NCBI GenBank assembly: GCA_963576785.1
Contig: OY756147.1
Location: 496,001 to 560,000, forward strand
Length of the DNA stretch: 64,000 nt
Direction: 5' to 3'
Source of the DNA: Chlorophyllum brunneum
Taxonomy: Eukaryota; Basidiomycota; Agaricomycetes; Agaricales; Agaricaceae
Shown: one piece after another, positions 55,304 through 64,000 of the stretch
Layout of the letters: every line of letters starts with the position of its first letter
Position numbering within the stretch: position 1 is the stretch's first letter
Notes under the pieces: model-generated
What the model was told of the DNA's origin: nothing
Database searches by the model: none
What the model saw: only the letters and a program-made list of their open reading frames with translations
Position numbers and translations under genes: made by a program

Positions 55304-58300
55304 AATAAACCTAGAGTTTCTATTTTATCCCACAATAGACGATATGTAATTCCCCAAAAACGAAACTCTACGCGCGAACTTCTTCTCGACTCAACAATCC
55401 AGACAAGAAAAGGACGCAGACAAATCACAACCCTCGTAGACTCCGGATGCACCCACACGTGCATAGCACAACGAACAATAGACGAAGAACAGATCCCGAC
55501 TAAACCTTTGGAGACCCCGATCAGAGTGATCAATGCCGACGGCACAGAAAACAAAAAGGGAGAAATAACGGACAAGGCACAACTGGTATTAAACAACGGC
55601 AACCATACGGAACAAATCGATGCGCTAGTAACCCAACTGGAAAGTGCGGACTTATATCTTGGACACGATTGGCTGGTCAAGCATAACCCGGAAATCGACT
55701 GGAACAATCACGTCATACGATTCACCAGATGCCCGGATGATTGCAAAATATCACATAGCGACATACGGTTCAACGAAAGAATACGGGCAGTCAAGGAACA
55801 CATTGAAGAGAAAAAGGCGGACCGGACGAATGATGAAGACCTACCACCATACCTCCGACGATATACCCACCTATTCAACAAAAGCAACTTCAATAAACTA
55901 CCCGAGCACACGGTATGGGACCATGAAATAAACCTGTCTGAAGACGCCCCTCCAGTACTACAGTCCAAGGTCTACCCAATGACAATAACAGAGAAACAAG
56001 AACTACAGAAGTTCCTCGACGAGAACCTTGCCTCAGGACGAATCAGACCATCACAATCCCCCTACGCCACCCCATGTTTCTTTATACCAAAAAAGGACGG
56101 AACCAAACGCCTGGTACAGGATTACAAGAAGCTGAACGAACACACTATCAAGGATAAAACACCACTACCACTCATAAGCGAAGTCCTAGACCGCCTAAAG
56201 GATGCAAAGGTGTTCAACAAGCTCGATATCATTTGGGGATACAACAACGTCAGGATTAGAGAAGGGGATGAATGGAAGGCAGCGTTCGTAACAAATAACG
56301 GATTATTCGAGCCAACAGTCATGTTCTTTGGAATGAGCAATTCGCCAGCGACCTTTCAAAGGATGATGAACACGGTATTTTGGGAAATGTTACACGAAGG
56401 AACGCTTGTCAACTACATGGATGATTTTGTCATTCCAGGAACCATGCAGGAAGAACTCGAGGAAAGAACAATGCGGTTCTTAGACATTGCAGCCAAGCAC
56501 CAGCTTTACTTCAAGCGGTCAAAATGCATGTTCGACGCAAAAGAAATACCCATACTGGGCTTTATAGTTGGACAAGGCAGCGTTAAAATGGAGGAGGAGA
56601 AGGTGAAAGCAGTAAGAGAATGGCCGACACCCAAATCCGTGAAAGACATCGAAAAATTCCTGGGCTTTGCAAACTTCTACCGACAATTCATACAAGACTT
56701 CAGTAACATAGCAACACCACTACATGAACTAAAGAAGAAGGACGCGCAATGGTCATGGTCAGAACGACAACAGCAAGCGTTTGAAAAAATCAAGGAGAAA
56801 ATCACGAGCGAACCAGTACTAGCAATGCCTCAAGACAGAGGACAATACAGGGTAGAAGTAGACGCATCGGGATATGGAGTAGGAGCGGTGTTGTCACAAA
56901 ACCAGAGTAATCAGTGGCACCCAATCGCCTTTCACTCAAGAACAATGACACCGGCAGAACGAAACTACCAAATCTACGACAAAGAACTACTAGCAATCTG
57001 GGAAGCAGTCAAAACATGGAGACAGTATCTACTCGATGCCAATGAACCATTCGAGATATGGACGGACCACAAGAACTTAGAATACTTCAGGAAACCACAA
57101 CAACTCACAGGATGACAAGCAAGATGGCAACTGGAACTACAAGAATATCGCTACACGCTAAAACACATACCCGGAAAGACAAACACAAAAGCAGATGTAC
57201 TATCAAGACTAGCAAAAACAGACACCACCAGAGATAACACCGATATCACACTATTACCCGACCACTTATTCGATAACACCACTGCCGAAATCAGACAAAT
57301 TTGGGAAATATCGGGAGAAGAAGACCTGAAACACCGATTATGAAAGGAGCAAAGAAGAGAAACACAGTGGCTAAGAGAAAAGGAGAAACGACCAGAGGAG
57401 ATATGGGAAACTGATGGATTACCCATGTTTGAAGGAAGAATATACGTACCACCGAACGCCGAATTACGCCAAGAAATACTCCAACAACACCATGACAAAA
57501 CGGACGTAGGACACCCGGGACAGCATAGAATGATCGAACTCCTCAAAAGGACATATTGGTGGCCACAAATGCGCAATGATGTTAAACGATACATCAAAGG
57601 GTGCGACACATGTCAGCGAAATAAGATACTCCGGATACGACCTACCACACATCTCCATCCACTACCGATACCCGTCGGACCATGGGAAGAAATATCAATC
57701 GACATGATAGGACCACTACCAGAATCAGAAGGATACGATGCGATACTTGTCATTGTCGATCGTTTCAGCAAAATGATCAGATTACGCGCAGTTAACACCA
57801 CCCTATCATCCGAAGAATTAGGAGATATTTATCGTGATGATATATGGAGACAACACGGGATACCCCACAGGATCATCAGTGACAGAGGACCACAGTTCGC
57901 GTCAAAATTCATGGCAGAACTTTGTAGAGCAACCGGCACCCAACGTAACCTATCCACGGCATACCATCCACAAACAGACGGTCAGACAGAGCGCATCAAC
58001 CAGGAGGTCGAAGCATACCTCAGAAACATAATCAACCATGCGCAGGACAACTGGAAAAAATGGCTCAGCACAGCGGAATTCCAGTATAACGACAAAACAC
58101 ATAGCGCCACAGGACATTCACCATTCCAGATAGTATACGGATGACACCCATGGAAAGGGGATATCTCAAACATATCCAAGGCACCTGCGATCACGGAACG
58201 AATACAAGAGTTACAAGACATGCGCCAAAAAACGATTGAGATGCTACAACAGAGCCAGACTCAAATGAAGAAACGGAACAGCACAAAATCAGAACACGAG

Positions 58301-58768
58301 TATGAGGCAGGAAGCCAAGTTTGGCTCGAAGCGGACAACATTAGGACAACAAGGCCGACAAAAAAACTTGATCATAGGAGATACGGACCATTCCGGGTAA
58401 AAGAAAAAATAGGTGAAACAAGCTACCGACTGGAGCTACCTAAAACATGGGCGATACACGACGTGTTTAACAGCAGACTCCTCTCCCCCTATCACAAACC
58501 CGAGTATGACAGCCAGCGCACTCCACCACCACCGATTCCCGAGATAATCAATGATGAGGAACACTACGAGGTAGATGAAGTCCGAGGACACCGCACAAGG
58601 GGAAAATGAAAACAGTACCTAATACACTGGAAAGGATATACGTCCGAAGAAGACACATGGGAAGATGAGGCAAATTTGGAAAATGCCAAGGAAGCAGTAC
58701 AAGAGTTTATGAGCAAGATTTCGAGGACGAAACCTATAAAAAGGGGAGGTAAAAAGCAGCAATTATGA
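55268..58768 (+). pseudogene. pol: Gypsy C pol with four CGA-to-TGA stops
   Basis: The frame, -1 relative to gag, is open from the gag overlap. The GTG that opens the ATG-less pol region in A is GTA here, so no start codon exists near the 5' end. Protease DSGCTH, RT with YMDDFV, RNase H, integrase (HHDKTDVGHPGQ, DRGPQF, TERINQE) and chromodomain (YLIHWKGYTSEEDTWE) are all present. Stops lie at 57113-57115, 57341-57343, 58142-58144 and 58607-58609. Each is TGA where A has CGA (Arg). No frameshift or other nonsense change is seen. The end overlaps an ATG as ATGA (58765-58768). Confidence 0.9.
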
Positions 58769-58971
58769 ACAACAGACCCCGCATTCCAAGCAACCACTAC
58801 ACTCAACGCATCACTCATGGTATCCACTTCACCCTCGACTTTGCCAACTATCTTCACAACACACCATGCCCGCCGAACACCAACTTACTCCATACCCCTA
58901 CCTCAAAGAATTCGATGAACTCGTCCCAGAAAGAACCAGCCATGAGGAGCTCGTGGAAGGAGAAACCCTAG
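58765..58971 (+). CDS. Small frame coupled to pol stop in gypsy C, 68 aa
   Basis: Counterpart of the small frame at 13995-13804 in A. Conserved residues include SNHYTQRIT, HFTLDFANYL and NTPCPPN. The frame overlaps ORF3 from 58866. Confidence 0.45.
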   Translation: MNNRPRIPSNHYTQRITHGIHFTLDFANYLHNTPCPPNTNLLHTPTSKNSMNSSQKEPAMRSSWKEKP

Positions 58972-59702
58972 TCGACACCATGATACTATTGGGAGCAGCA
59001 ATGAAGGCAACCCAAGAAGGGGCATCTAAAATAATGGATACCCTATCCGACGCCACTCCAAGACTCAATCAGTTTATCATCGACGAAGGAAGGAGAGACC
59101 AGTTAGAAAGACACCTATATGAAATCAACGACGACCTGCAACTTATTGTCATCTCCAATATGCGAGCTCGGATGCATAGCATTCTCATAGCCCTAGCCGA
59201 ACGACTCAATACATACGAGTCAAGGAGCACAGAAAACCTCTCCCACCACATCGTCAACCAACTACTTGTTAGCAACGACCCATTCCCCATCCAACATCAC
59301 ATCTGTCATAAATGCGAACAAAAGACACAAGAAGCAACAGCCGCCGATCAACTGCTTCACCCCGACATCGAAGAGGAAGTAGCCCACCTCCAAACCATCC
59401 TCACCACGGTAGTACCCCCCATCACACCCATGACCTTCCACCCGCCACAGGGATACAACACGTTGAAATCGGAAGGCGAAAAGGACAACGAATATTGGAG
59501 GGGCATAGTGCATAAACTCCTAAGCAATCATACCAACGACAACACCACGTACAATAATCACACCCACTTCCTGTTCAAAGAAGGTCCACCCCACGCGCCC
59601 CTCTGGATCGGGTTACGACATGTTGACAAGACACCTCTCATTGGAGGAAACAAGAAGGACTTGGCCAGAGCTCTGGGAGCTGCCATACCTATGAACGAGT
59701 AA
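58866..59702 (+). CDS. Gypsy C ORF3, 278 aa, unknown function
   Basis: Same length as in A, with about 20-25 residue differences that are mostly conservative. The HHxCxxC cluster (HHICHKC) and the C-terminal APLWIGLR and GGNKKDLARAL blocks are unchanged. It is open although pol of the same element has four stops. No membrane segment is seen. Confidence 0.85.
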   Translation: MPAEHQLTPYPYLKEFDELVPERTSHEELVEGETLVDTMILLGAAMKATQEGASKIMDTLSDATPRLNQFIIDEGRRDQLERHLYEINDDLQLIVISNMRARMHSILIALAERLNTYESRSTENLSHHIVNQLLVSNDPFPIQHHICHKCEQKTQEATAADQLLHPDIEEEVAHLQTILTTVVPPITPMTFHPPQGYNTLKSEGEKDNEYWRGIVHKLLSNHTNDNTTYNNHTHFLFKEGPPHAPLWIGLRHVDKTPLIGGNKKDLARALGAAIPMNE

Positions 59703-59796
59703 ATTCTCATCGCGCCTTCCTACCTTTTCCAAACTCCGTATGTTTTACTTTACAAAGGACCTTTACAGTAATACGCATCATGAGGACATGAAGCTT

Positions 59797-59809
59797 GAAA
59801 GGGAGGTAT
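59797..59809 (+). other. Gypsy C polypurine tract
   Basis: GAAAGGGAGGTAT, directly before the 3' LTR, identical to that of A. Confidence 0.85.
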
Positions 59810-60103
59810 TGTTACGAACTATAGATAGACCGTTCATTCCTATCTCGTGCCCATTACCTCGTGTACCCTCACACCTATTTCACCCCTCATCCCATCTCCT
59901 GTTTCATCCCTAAAGGCTATGCCTCTTATCTGACTCGTCTACTCGTCCCCCTTATTATTAGCCTCCGCTACTAGTATATAAAGTGTAGTAATACTTGATG
60001 TATTCCTTACACTTTACCAATCGTATCATCCCTTCTTCCTTTCTCTACTTCCTTTCCTTTATCCAAAGGCTTGCAACCTGAGTCAGAGACTAAGGTCGTA
60101 ACA
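59810..60103 (+). repeat. Gypsy C 3' LTR (294 bp)
   Basis: Differs from the 5' LTR at about three sites (by eye), all transitions and two of them at CpG. It is followed by AGGAC, the target-site repeat. Confidence 0.95.
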
Positions 60104-60649
60104 AGGACCAAGGAGAAGGTCCTGAAGAATTCTATGAAGATGCTGTGAAGGAGGTCAGTAAGATCTCAGAGTGGGTGAAAGCCTGCAGCACCTTCAATAT
60201 GAGCGGCGATGAAGGGCTGGCGTTCGGGCGAGCTTTCACGGAATTGATGGAAACCTTGAGCAAGGCGGGATGGCTTAAGATAGTGGTCGATGAAGGAAAG
60301 AACAATCTCCAAGGTTGGTTGGGGAAGAATTTTGGTAAGTACGCCGTCCACGCTGAGGGTTCCCCTCAGCTAGACATTGCACACCCCCCCCGTGTGCCCT
60401 CCAAAGGCCCCACGCACAAACCTGACGACGTCCACATGAAAGTCATTGAACACATTGTCACTCCGGGCATCACCGGTGGCAATGATGTCACTCGTTTGGG
60501 TATCTCCGACAATGACGTTCAAATGATCTCCGAGGCAGAGTTCAAGACTGTAGCTCATGGAAAGAAGAAGTGAGCCAGGAAACCGAGAAATCCGGCTCTA
60601 GGAAACCCCGGGCTGAAGAAGACGACTCCCGTTGCGCCTACCACGGCCG

Positions 60650-60949
60650 TGTTACGAATCATAGACCGTTCATTCCTATCATGCGCCCGTTACCTCGTGT
60701 ACTCTCATACTCGTTTCATCTCCTGTATCACCCTAGAGGCTGTGCCTCCTACCTGACTCGTTCTACTCGTCTCCTGTGACTCCGTTACTCGACTCCCTTA
60801 TTATTAGTCTCTACCACTAGTATATAAAGTGTAGTAATACTTGATGTATTCCTTACACTTTACCAATCGTATCATCCCTTCTTCCTCTCTCTACTTCCTT
60901 CCCTTTATCCAAAGGCTTGCAACCTGAGTCAGAGACTAAGGTCGTAACA
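60650..60949 (+). repeat. Gypsy D 5' LTR (300 bp)
   Basis: TGTTACGA to TCGTAACA, very close to the A LTRs. TATATAAAG is at 60821-60829 and ACACTTTACCAA at 60855-60866. Confidence 0.95.
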
Positions 60950-60950
60950 T

Positions 60951-60962
60951 TTGGTAAAGTGT
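60951..60962 (+). other. Gypsy D self-primer binding site
   Basis: TTGGTAAAGTGT, one base after the LTR, is the exact complement of 60855-60866. Confidence 0.8.
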
Positions 60963-61042
60963 CATTCGACTCACCTTGCAAGAGAGGTGCCACTATTCGT
61001 AGCTAGGCTTGGAATAATAGCCTCCGACCAGGACGACAGTAT

Positions 61043-62314
61043 ATGAGCAGCAGTAGCTCATCAAGAACACCGAGAAGACAGAGAGCTCCGAGACCAACAG
61101 ATATCCAGGGTTCACCCATAGCAACAGGATCCAAACGATCAACAGAACCAGAAATCCCTGAAGGCCTTAAACGGCAGAAATCCGAACACAGCGTAGACGA
61201 AAGCACAGCTCTATTTGAAACCGAAATCGACACAGAAGTCGCTGAGAACACATCCGATATAGATATCGCCGAGACCTACGAAGAAGAATCCGAACACAGC
61301 ACAGACAAAGAACCAACTCCGTTTGAAGAAGAAATCGACGCAGCTTTATTTGAAACCGAATTCGACACAGAAGTCGCCGACGCCACAGCCGATAGAGAAA
61401 TCGCCGAGACATACGAAAACGAATACAGCGAACCAGAGTTAGAACCGGAAATGACAGACGAAATCAACGTACCAAAGAACCTAGCCCCGGAACCAGGATA
61501 TTTCAATGGAGATAGGACCAAATTTGACGATTGGTGGAGAGCCATATCCTTATGGCTAATGTTCAACAAAATAGATGAAGAAGAACAGAAAATAGTAGCC
61601 ATTTTGGCAAGGATGAAAGGAGGACTAGCAGGTCCTTATGCCAACACACAACTACAAGCCATCCAGAATAAGAAAACACCGGCTTGGGAGGACTTTACGA
61701 AAGAAGTAGAAGCCACATTCTCCTTGGGAAATAGGAAAGCCATAGCAGAAGGAGAAATAGAGACGTTCAAACAGGGAAAGAAGAACACAGCAGACTTCTT
61801 AATCGAATTCGAAGCATTGAGAGCCCAAGCAGGAACAGACGACACACACGCGATATTCCTTCTCAAGCGCCACACCCGAGCAGACATTATTCGAACCGTA
61901 GTAGGTTACCCGACAACCTCCGTCCCAACAACATACAGCAAATGGAAAACCACGATCCTCGCAGTAGGACAAGGTTACGAGGCAACGGACATCACTAGAG
62001 GAGATGTCAAAACCACCACCGGAGTTATCTATGGGGGAAGAGGACAACCCATGGAGATAGGACGACAAAGGACAGACACCGATCAGGCTGGAAAACCGAG
62101 GTGCTACAATTGTAACCTCTATGGGCATATTGCCAAATACTGCAGGAAGAAGACAAAAGTCACGTACACCAAAATAATGTGTTACAATTGCGGTAAACAG
62201 GGCCACATCTCGAAGAACTGCCGGGCACCCAAGAAAGCCCATATCAGAGAAGTCAACGAGGATGATGAACAAGAAATAGAGGAGAAAGAGGATTTTGTCG
62301 AAGGCTCCGAGTAG
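61043..62314 (+). CDS. gag: Gypsy D gag, 423 aa
   Basis: Same length as gag of A and nearly the same sequence, with both acidic repeat units and both CCHC knuckles present (the second begins with MCYNCGKQGH after a Thr-to-Met change). It is intact and ends eight codons after the slip heptamer. Confidence 0.95.
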   Translation: MSSSSSSRTPRRQRAPRPTDIQGSPIATGSKRSTEPEIPEGLKRQKSEHSVDESTALFETEIDTEVAENTSDIDIAETYEEESEHSTDKEPTPFEEEIDAALFETEFDTEVADATADREIAETYENEYSEPELEPEMTDEINVPKNLAPEPGYFNGDRTKFDDWWRAISLWLMFNKIDEEEQKIVAILARMKGGLAGPYANTQLQAIQNKKTPAWEDFTKEVEATFSLGNRKAIAEGEIETFKQGKKNTADFLIEFEALRAQAGTDDTHAIFLLKRHTRADIIRTVVGYPTTSVPTTYSKWKTTILAVGQGYEATDITRGDVKTTTGVIYGGRGQPMEIGRQRTDTDQAGKPRCYNCNLYGHIAKYCRKKTKVTYTKIMCYNCGKQGHISKNCRAPKKAHIREVNEDDEQEIEEKEDFVEGSE

Positions 62315-62331
62315 GCGCAAACCCGCGAGCC
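62290..62331 (+). promoter_or_regulatory. Candidate -1 frameshift signal, gypsy D
   Basis: GGATTTT at 62290-62296, a 6-nt spacer, then GGCTC (62303-62307) pairing with GAGCC (62327-62331) and an inner GCG/CGC, identical to A. Confidence 0.65.
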
Positions 62332-64000
62332 AATAAAACTAGAGTTTCTGTTTTATCACACAATAGACGATACGTGATTCCCCAAAAACGAAACTCTACG
62401 CGCGAGCTTCTCCTCGACTCAACAATCCAAACAAGAAAAGGACGCAAACCAATTACAACTCTGGTAGACTCCGGATGCACCCACACGTGCATAGCACAAC
62501 AAACAGTAGAAAAAGAACAGATCCCGACTAAAGCCCTAGAAACCCCAATCAAAGTAATCAACGCCGATGGAACGGAGAATAGAAAGGGGGAAATAACAGA
62601 CAAAGCACAATTGGTACTAAACAACGGCAACCACACGGAACAAATCGACGCTCTAGTAACACAATTAGAAAGCGCGGACTTATACCTGGGACACGATTGG
62701 CTGGTTAAACATAACCCGGAAATCGATTGGAACAATCATGTCATACGATTCACGAGATGTCCAGAAGATTGCAAAATATCACATAGTGATATACAGTTCA
62801 ACGAGAGAATACGGACAGTCAAGGAACACATTGAAGAGAAAAAGGCGGACCGGACGGACAATGAAGATCTACCACCATACCTCCGACAGTACACCCATTT
62901 ATTCAACAAAAAGAACTTTGATAATCTACCCGCACACACGGTATGGGACCACGAGATAAATCTGTCAGAGGATGCACCTCCGGTACTGCAGTCCAAAGTT
63001 TACCCAATGACAGTAACGGAAAAACAGGAACTACAAAAATTCCTCGACGAAAACCTCGCCTCAGGACGTATCAGACCATCACAATCCCCCTACGCCACCC
63101 CATGCTTCTTTATACCAAAAAAAGACGGAACAAAACGCCTGGTACAAGATTACAAGAAGCTGAATGAACACACTATCAAAGATAAAACGCCACTACCACT
63201 TATAAGCGAAGTTCTAGACCGACTAAAGGACGCAAAAGTGTTTAATAAGCTCGACATCATTTGGGGATACAACAACGTCAGAATCAGGAAAGGAGACGAA
63301 TGGAAGGCAGCGTTCGTGACAAACAACGGATTATTTGAACCTACGGTCATGTTCTTCGGAATGAGCAATTCACCGGCAACCTTCCAAAGAATGATGAACA
63401 CGATATTCCGAGAACTATTACATGAAGGAACGCTTGTCAACTACATGGACGATTTCGTCATTCCAGGGACCACACAGGAAGAACTCGAGAAAAGAACGAC
63501 ACGGTTCTTAGATATTGCAGCCAAACACCAGCTCTACTTCAAACGATCAAAATGTATGTTTGACGCGAAGGAAATACCCATACTGGGCTTTGTGGTAGGA
63601 CAGGGCAGCGTTAAAATGGAGGAAGAGAAGGTGAAAGCAGTAAGGGAATGGCCAACACCCAAATCCGTGAAGGATGTTGAAAAATTCCTCGGCTTTGCAA
63701 ATTTCTACCGACGATTCATACAAGACTTCAGTAACATAGCGACACCACTACACGAACTCAAAAAGAAAGACGCACAATGGTCATGGTCAGAACGGCAACA
63801 GCAAGCATTTGAAAAAATCAAGAAGAAAATAACGAGCAAACCAGTACTAGCAATGCCCCGAGATAAAGGACAATATAGAGTGGAAGTAGACGCATCAGGA
63901 TACGGAGTAGGAGCGGTACTATCACAAGACCAGGATAACCAATGGCACCCAATCGCCTTCCACTCAAGAACAATGACACCGGCAGAACGAAATTACCAAA
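62296..64000 (+). CDS. pol: Gypsy D pol, partial (runs off window)
   Basis: Open from the gag overlap to the window end in the -1 frame (GTG equivalent at 62374). Seen: protease DSGCTHTC, RT with FFIPKKDG, WGYNN and YMDDFV, and the start of RNase H with VEVDASGYGVGAVLS. I found no stop in the visible part. It is closely similar to pol of A. Confidence 0.9.

Larger units (their letters stand above)
53661..60103 (+). mobile_element. Gypsy C: full-length chromovirus with four nonsense codons in pol
   Basis: A 6,443-bp element with two 294-bp LTRs and the AGGAC target-site duplication (53656-53660 and 60104-60108). The LTRs differ at about three positions, all transitions. Gag and ORF3 are open; pol has TGA four times. 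It represents a subfamily slightly different from A and D (LTR 294 against 300 bp). It is inserted in ORF1 of LINE L4. Confidence 0.95.
53155..60649 (+). mobile_element. LINE L4: host of gypsy C and D, continues beyond D
   Basis: Starts CATCCC at 53155, the same 5' end as L2 and L3. The visible parts are 53155-53660 and 60104-60649. The rest must lie to the right of gypsy D, outside the window. It inserted into ORF3 of F. Confidence 0.85.
53237..60649 (+). pseudogene. LINE L4 ORF1, interrupted by gypsy C and D
   Basis: Starts at the ATG near 53237 (MPALRSNLSPRE). It is open to the C insertion at 53660 and resumes at 60109 in the same frame (GEGPEEFYEDAVKEVSKISE). It meets a TGA at 60571-60573 after KTVAHGKKK, then continues with lysine/proline-rich sequence to the D insertion. 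The TGA corresponds to a Trp or Arg codon in relatives. Confidence 0.75.
60650..64000 (+). mobile_element. Gypsy D: chromovirus of the A subfamily, cut by window end
   Basis: The 5' LTR, primer site, complete gag and about 540 codons of open pol are visible. It is nearly identical to A. The five bases before the LTR, GGCCG (60645-60649), should recur after its 3' LTR outside the window. It lies in LINE L4. Confidence 0.95.

Noticed and set aside
1..64000. CRISPR arrays, rRNA or tRNA genes
   Set aside because: No regularly spaced repeats, rRNA sequence or tRNA cloverleaf features were seen, and the genome is eukaryotic.

Overview
The window looks like a repeat-rich stretch of an Agaricomycete (basidiomycete) genome. 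Supporting signs are host genes with 45-65 bp GT-AG introns, chromodomain Ty3/gypsy elements, Tad-like LINEs with APE endonuclease, RT and RNase H, and DUF1917 paralogues. Gene density is low outside 1.7-10.6 kb. I name no species.

Host genes. At 1.7-3.4 kb a small divergent pair of unknown genes sits in a segment duplicated at about 21.6-31.1 kb. At 3.8-7.8 kb a flavin monooxygenase and an MFS transporter are divergently transcribed, and each appears to carry one lesion. At 8.2-10.6 kb are two tandem DUF1917 genes. A third copy (20.2 kb) was separated from them by a 9.3-kb transposon insertion that landed 43 bp before its ATG.

Transposons make up most of 10.8-64 kb and are deeply nested. 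Names used here: LTR elements A (12651-19138, minus, complete, the two LTRs identical by eye), B (32151-45294, minus, old), C (53661-60103, plus, pol has four nonsense codons), D (60650 to window end, plus, open so far), E (45820-52205, plus, ancient, another gypsy lineage), F (from 52206, minus, B-like fragment) and G (31482-45819, plus, ancient, split by B). LINEs: L1 (10845-20127, minus, 5' truncated, host of A), L2 (23873-30658, plus), L3 (33032-39798, minus, inserted in B), L4 (from 53155, plus, host of C and D), L5 (49641 to about 51055, minus, ORF1 only) and L6 (52651-52735, an 85-bp tail).

The most interesting system is the A/B/C/D/F chromovirus family. In A-D a 12-nt sequence one base after the 5' LTR is the exact complement of 12 nt lying about 34 nt after the LTR TATA box, as in Tf1-type self-priming. 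Pol has no usable ATG and lies in the -1 frame behind a GGATTTT heptamer, a 6-nt spacer and a stem, which together look like a -1 frameshift signal. Pol ends in an ATGA stop/start overlap with a small reading frame, which in turn overlaps a 278-codon third ORF of unknown function. That ORF is open even where pol is dead. The unrelated LINE family also joins its two ORFs by ATGA and shares in-frame UGA codons between copies.

Decay is dominated by C-to-T change at CpG (mostly CGA to TGA), as expected from cytosine methylation of repeats.
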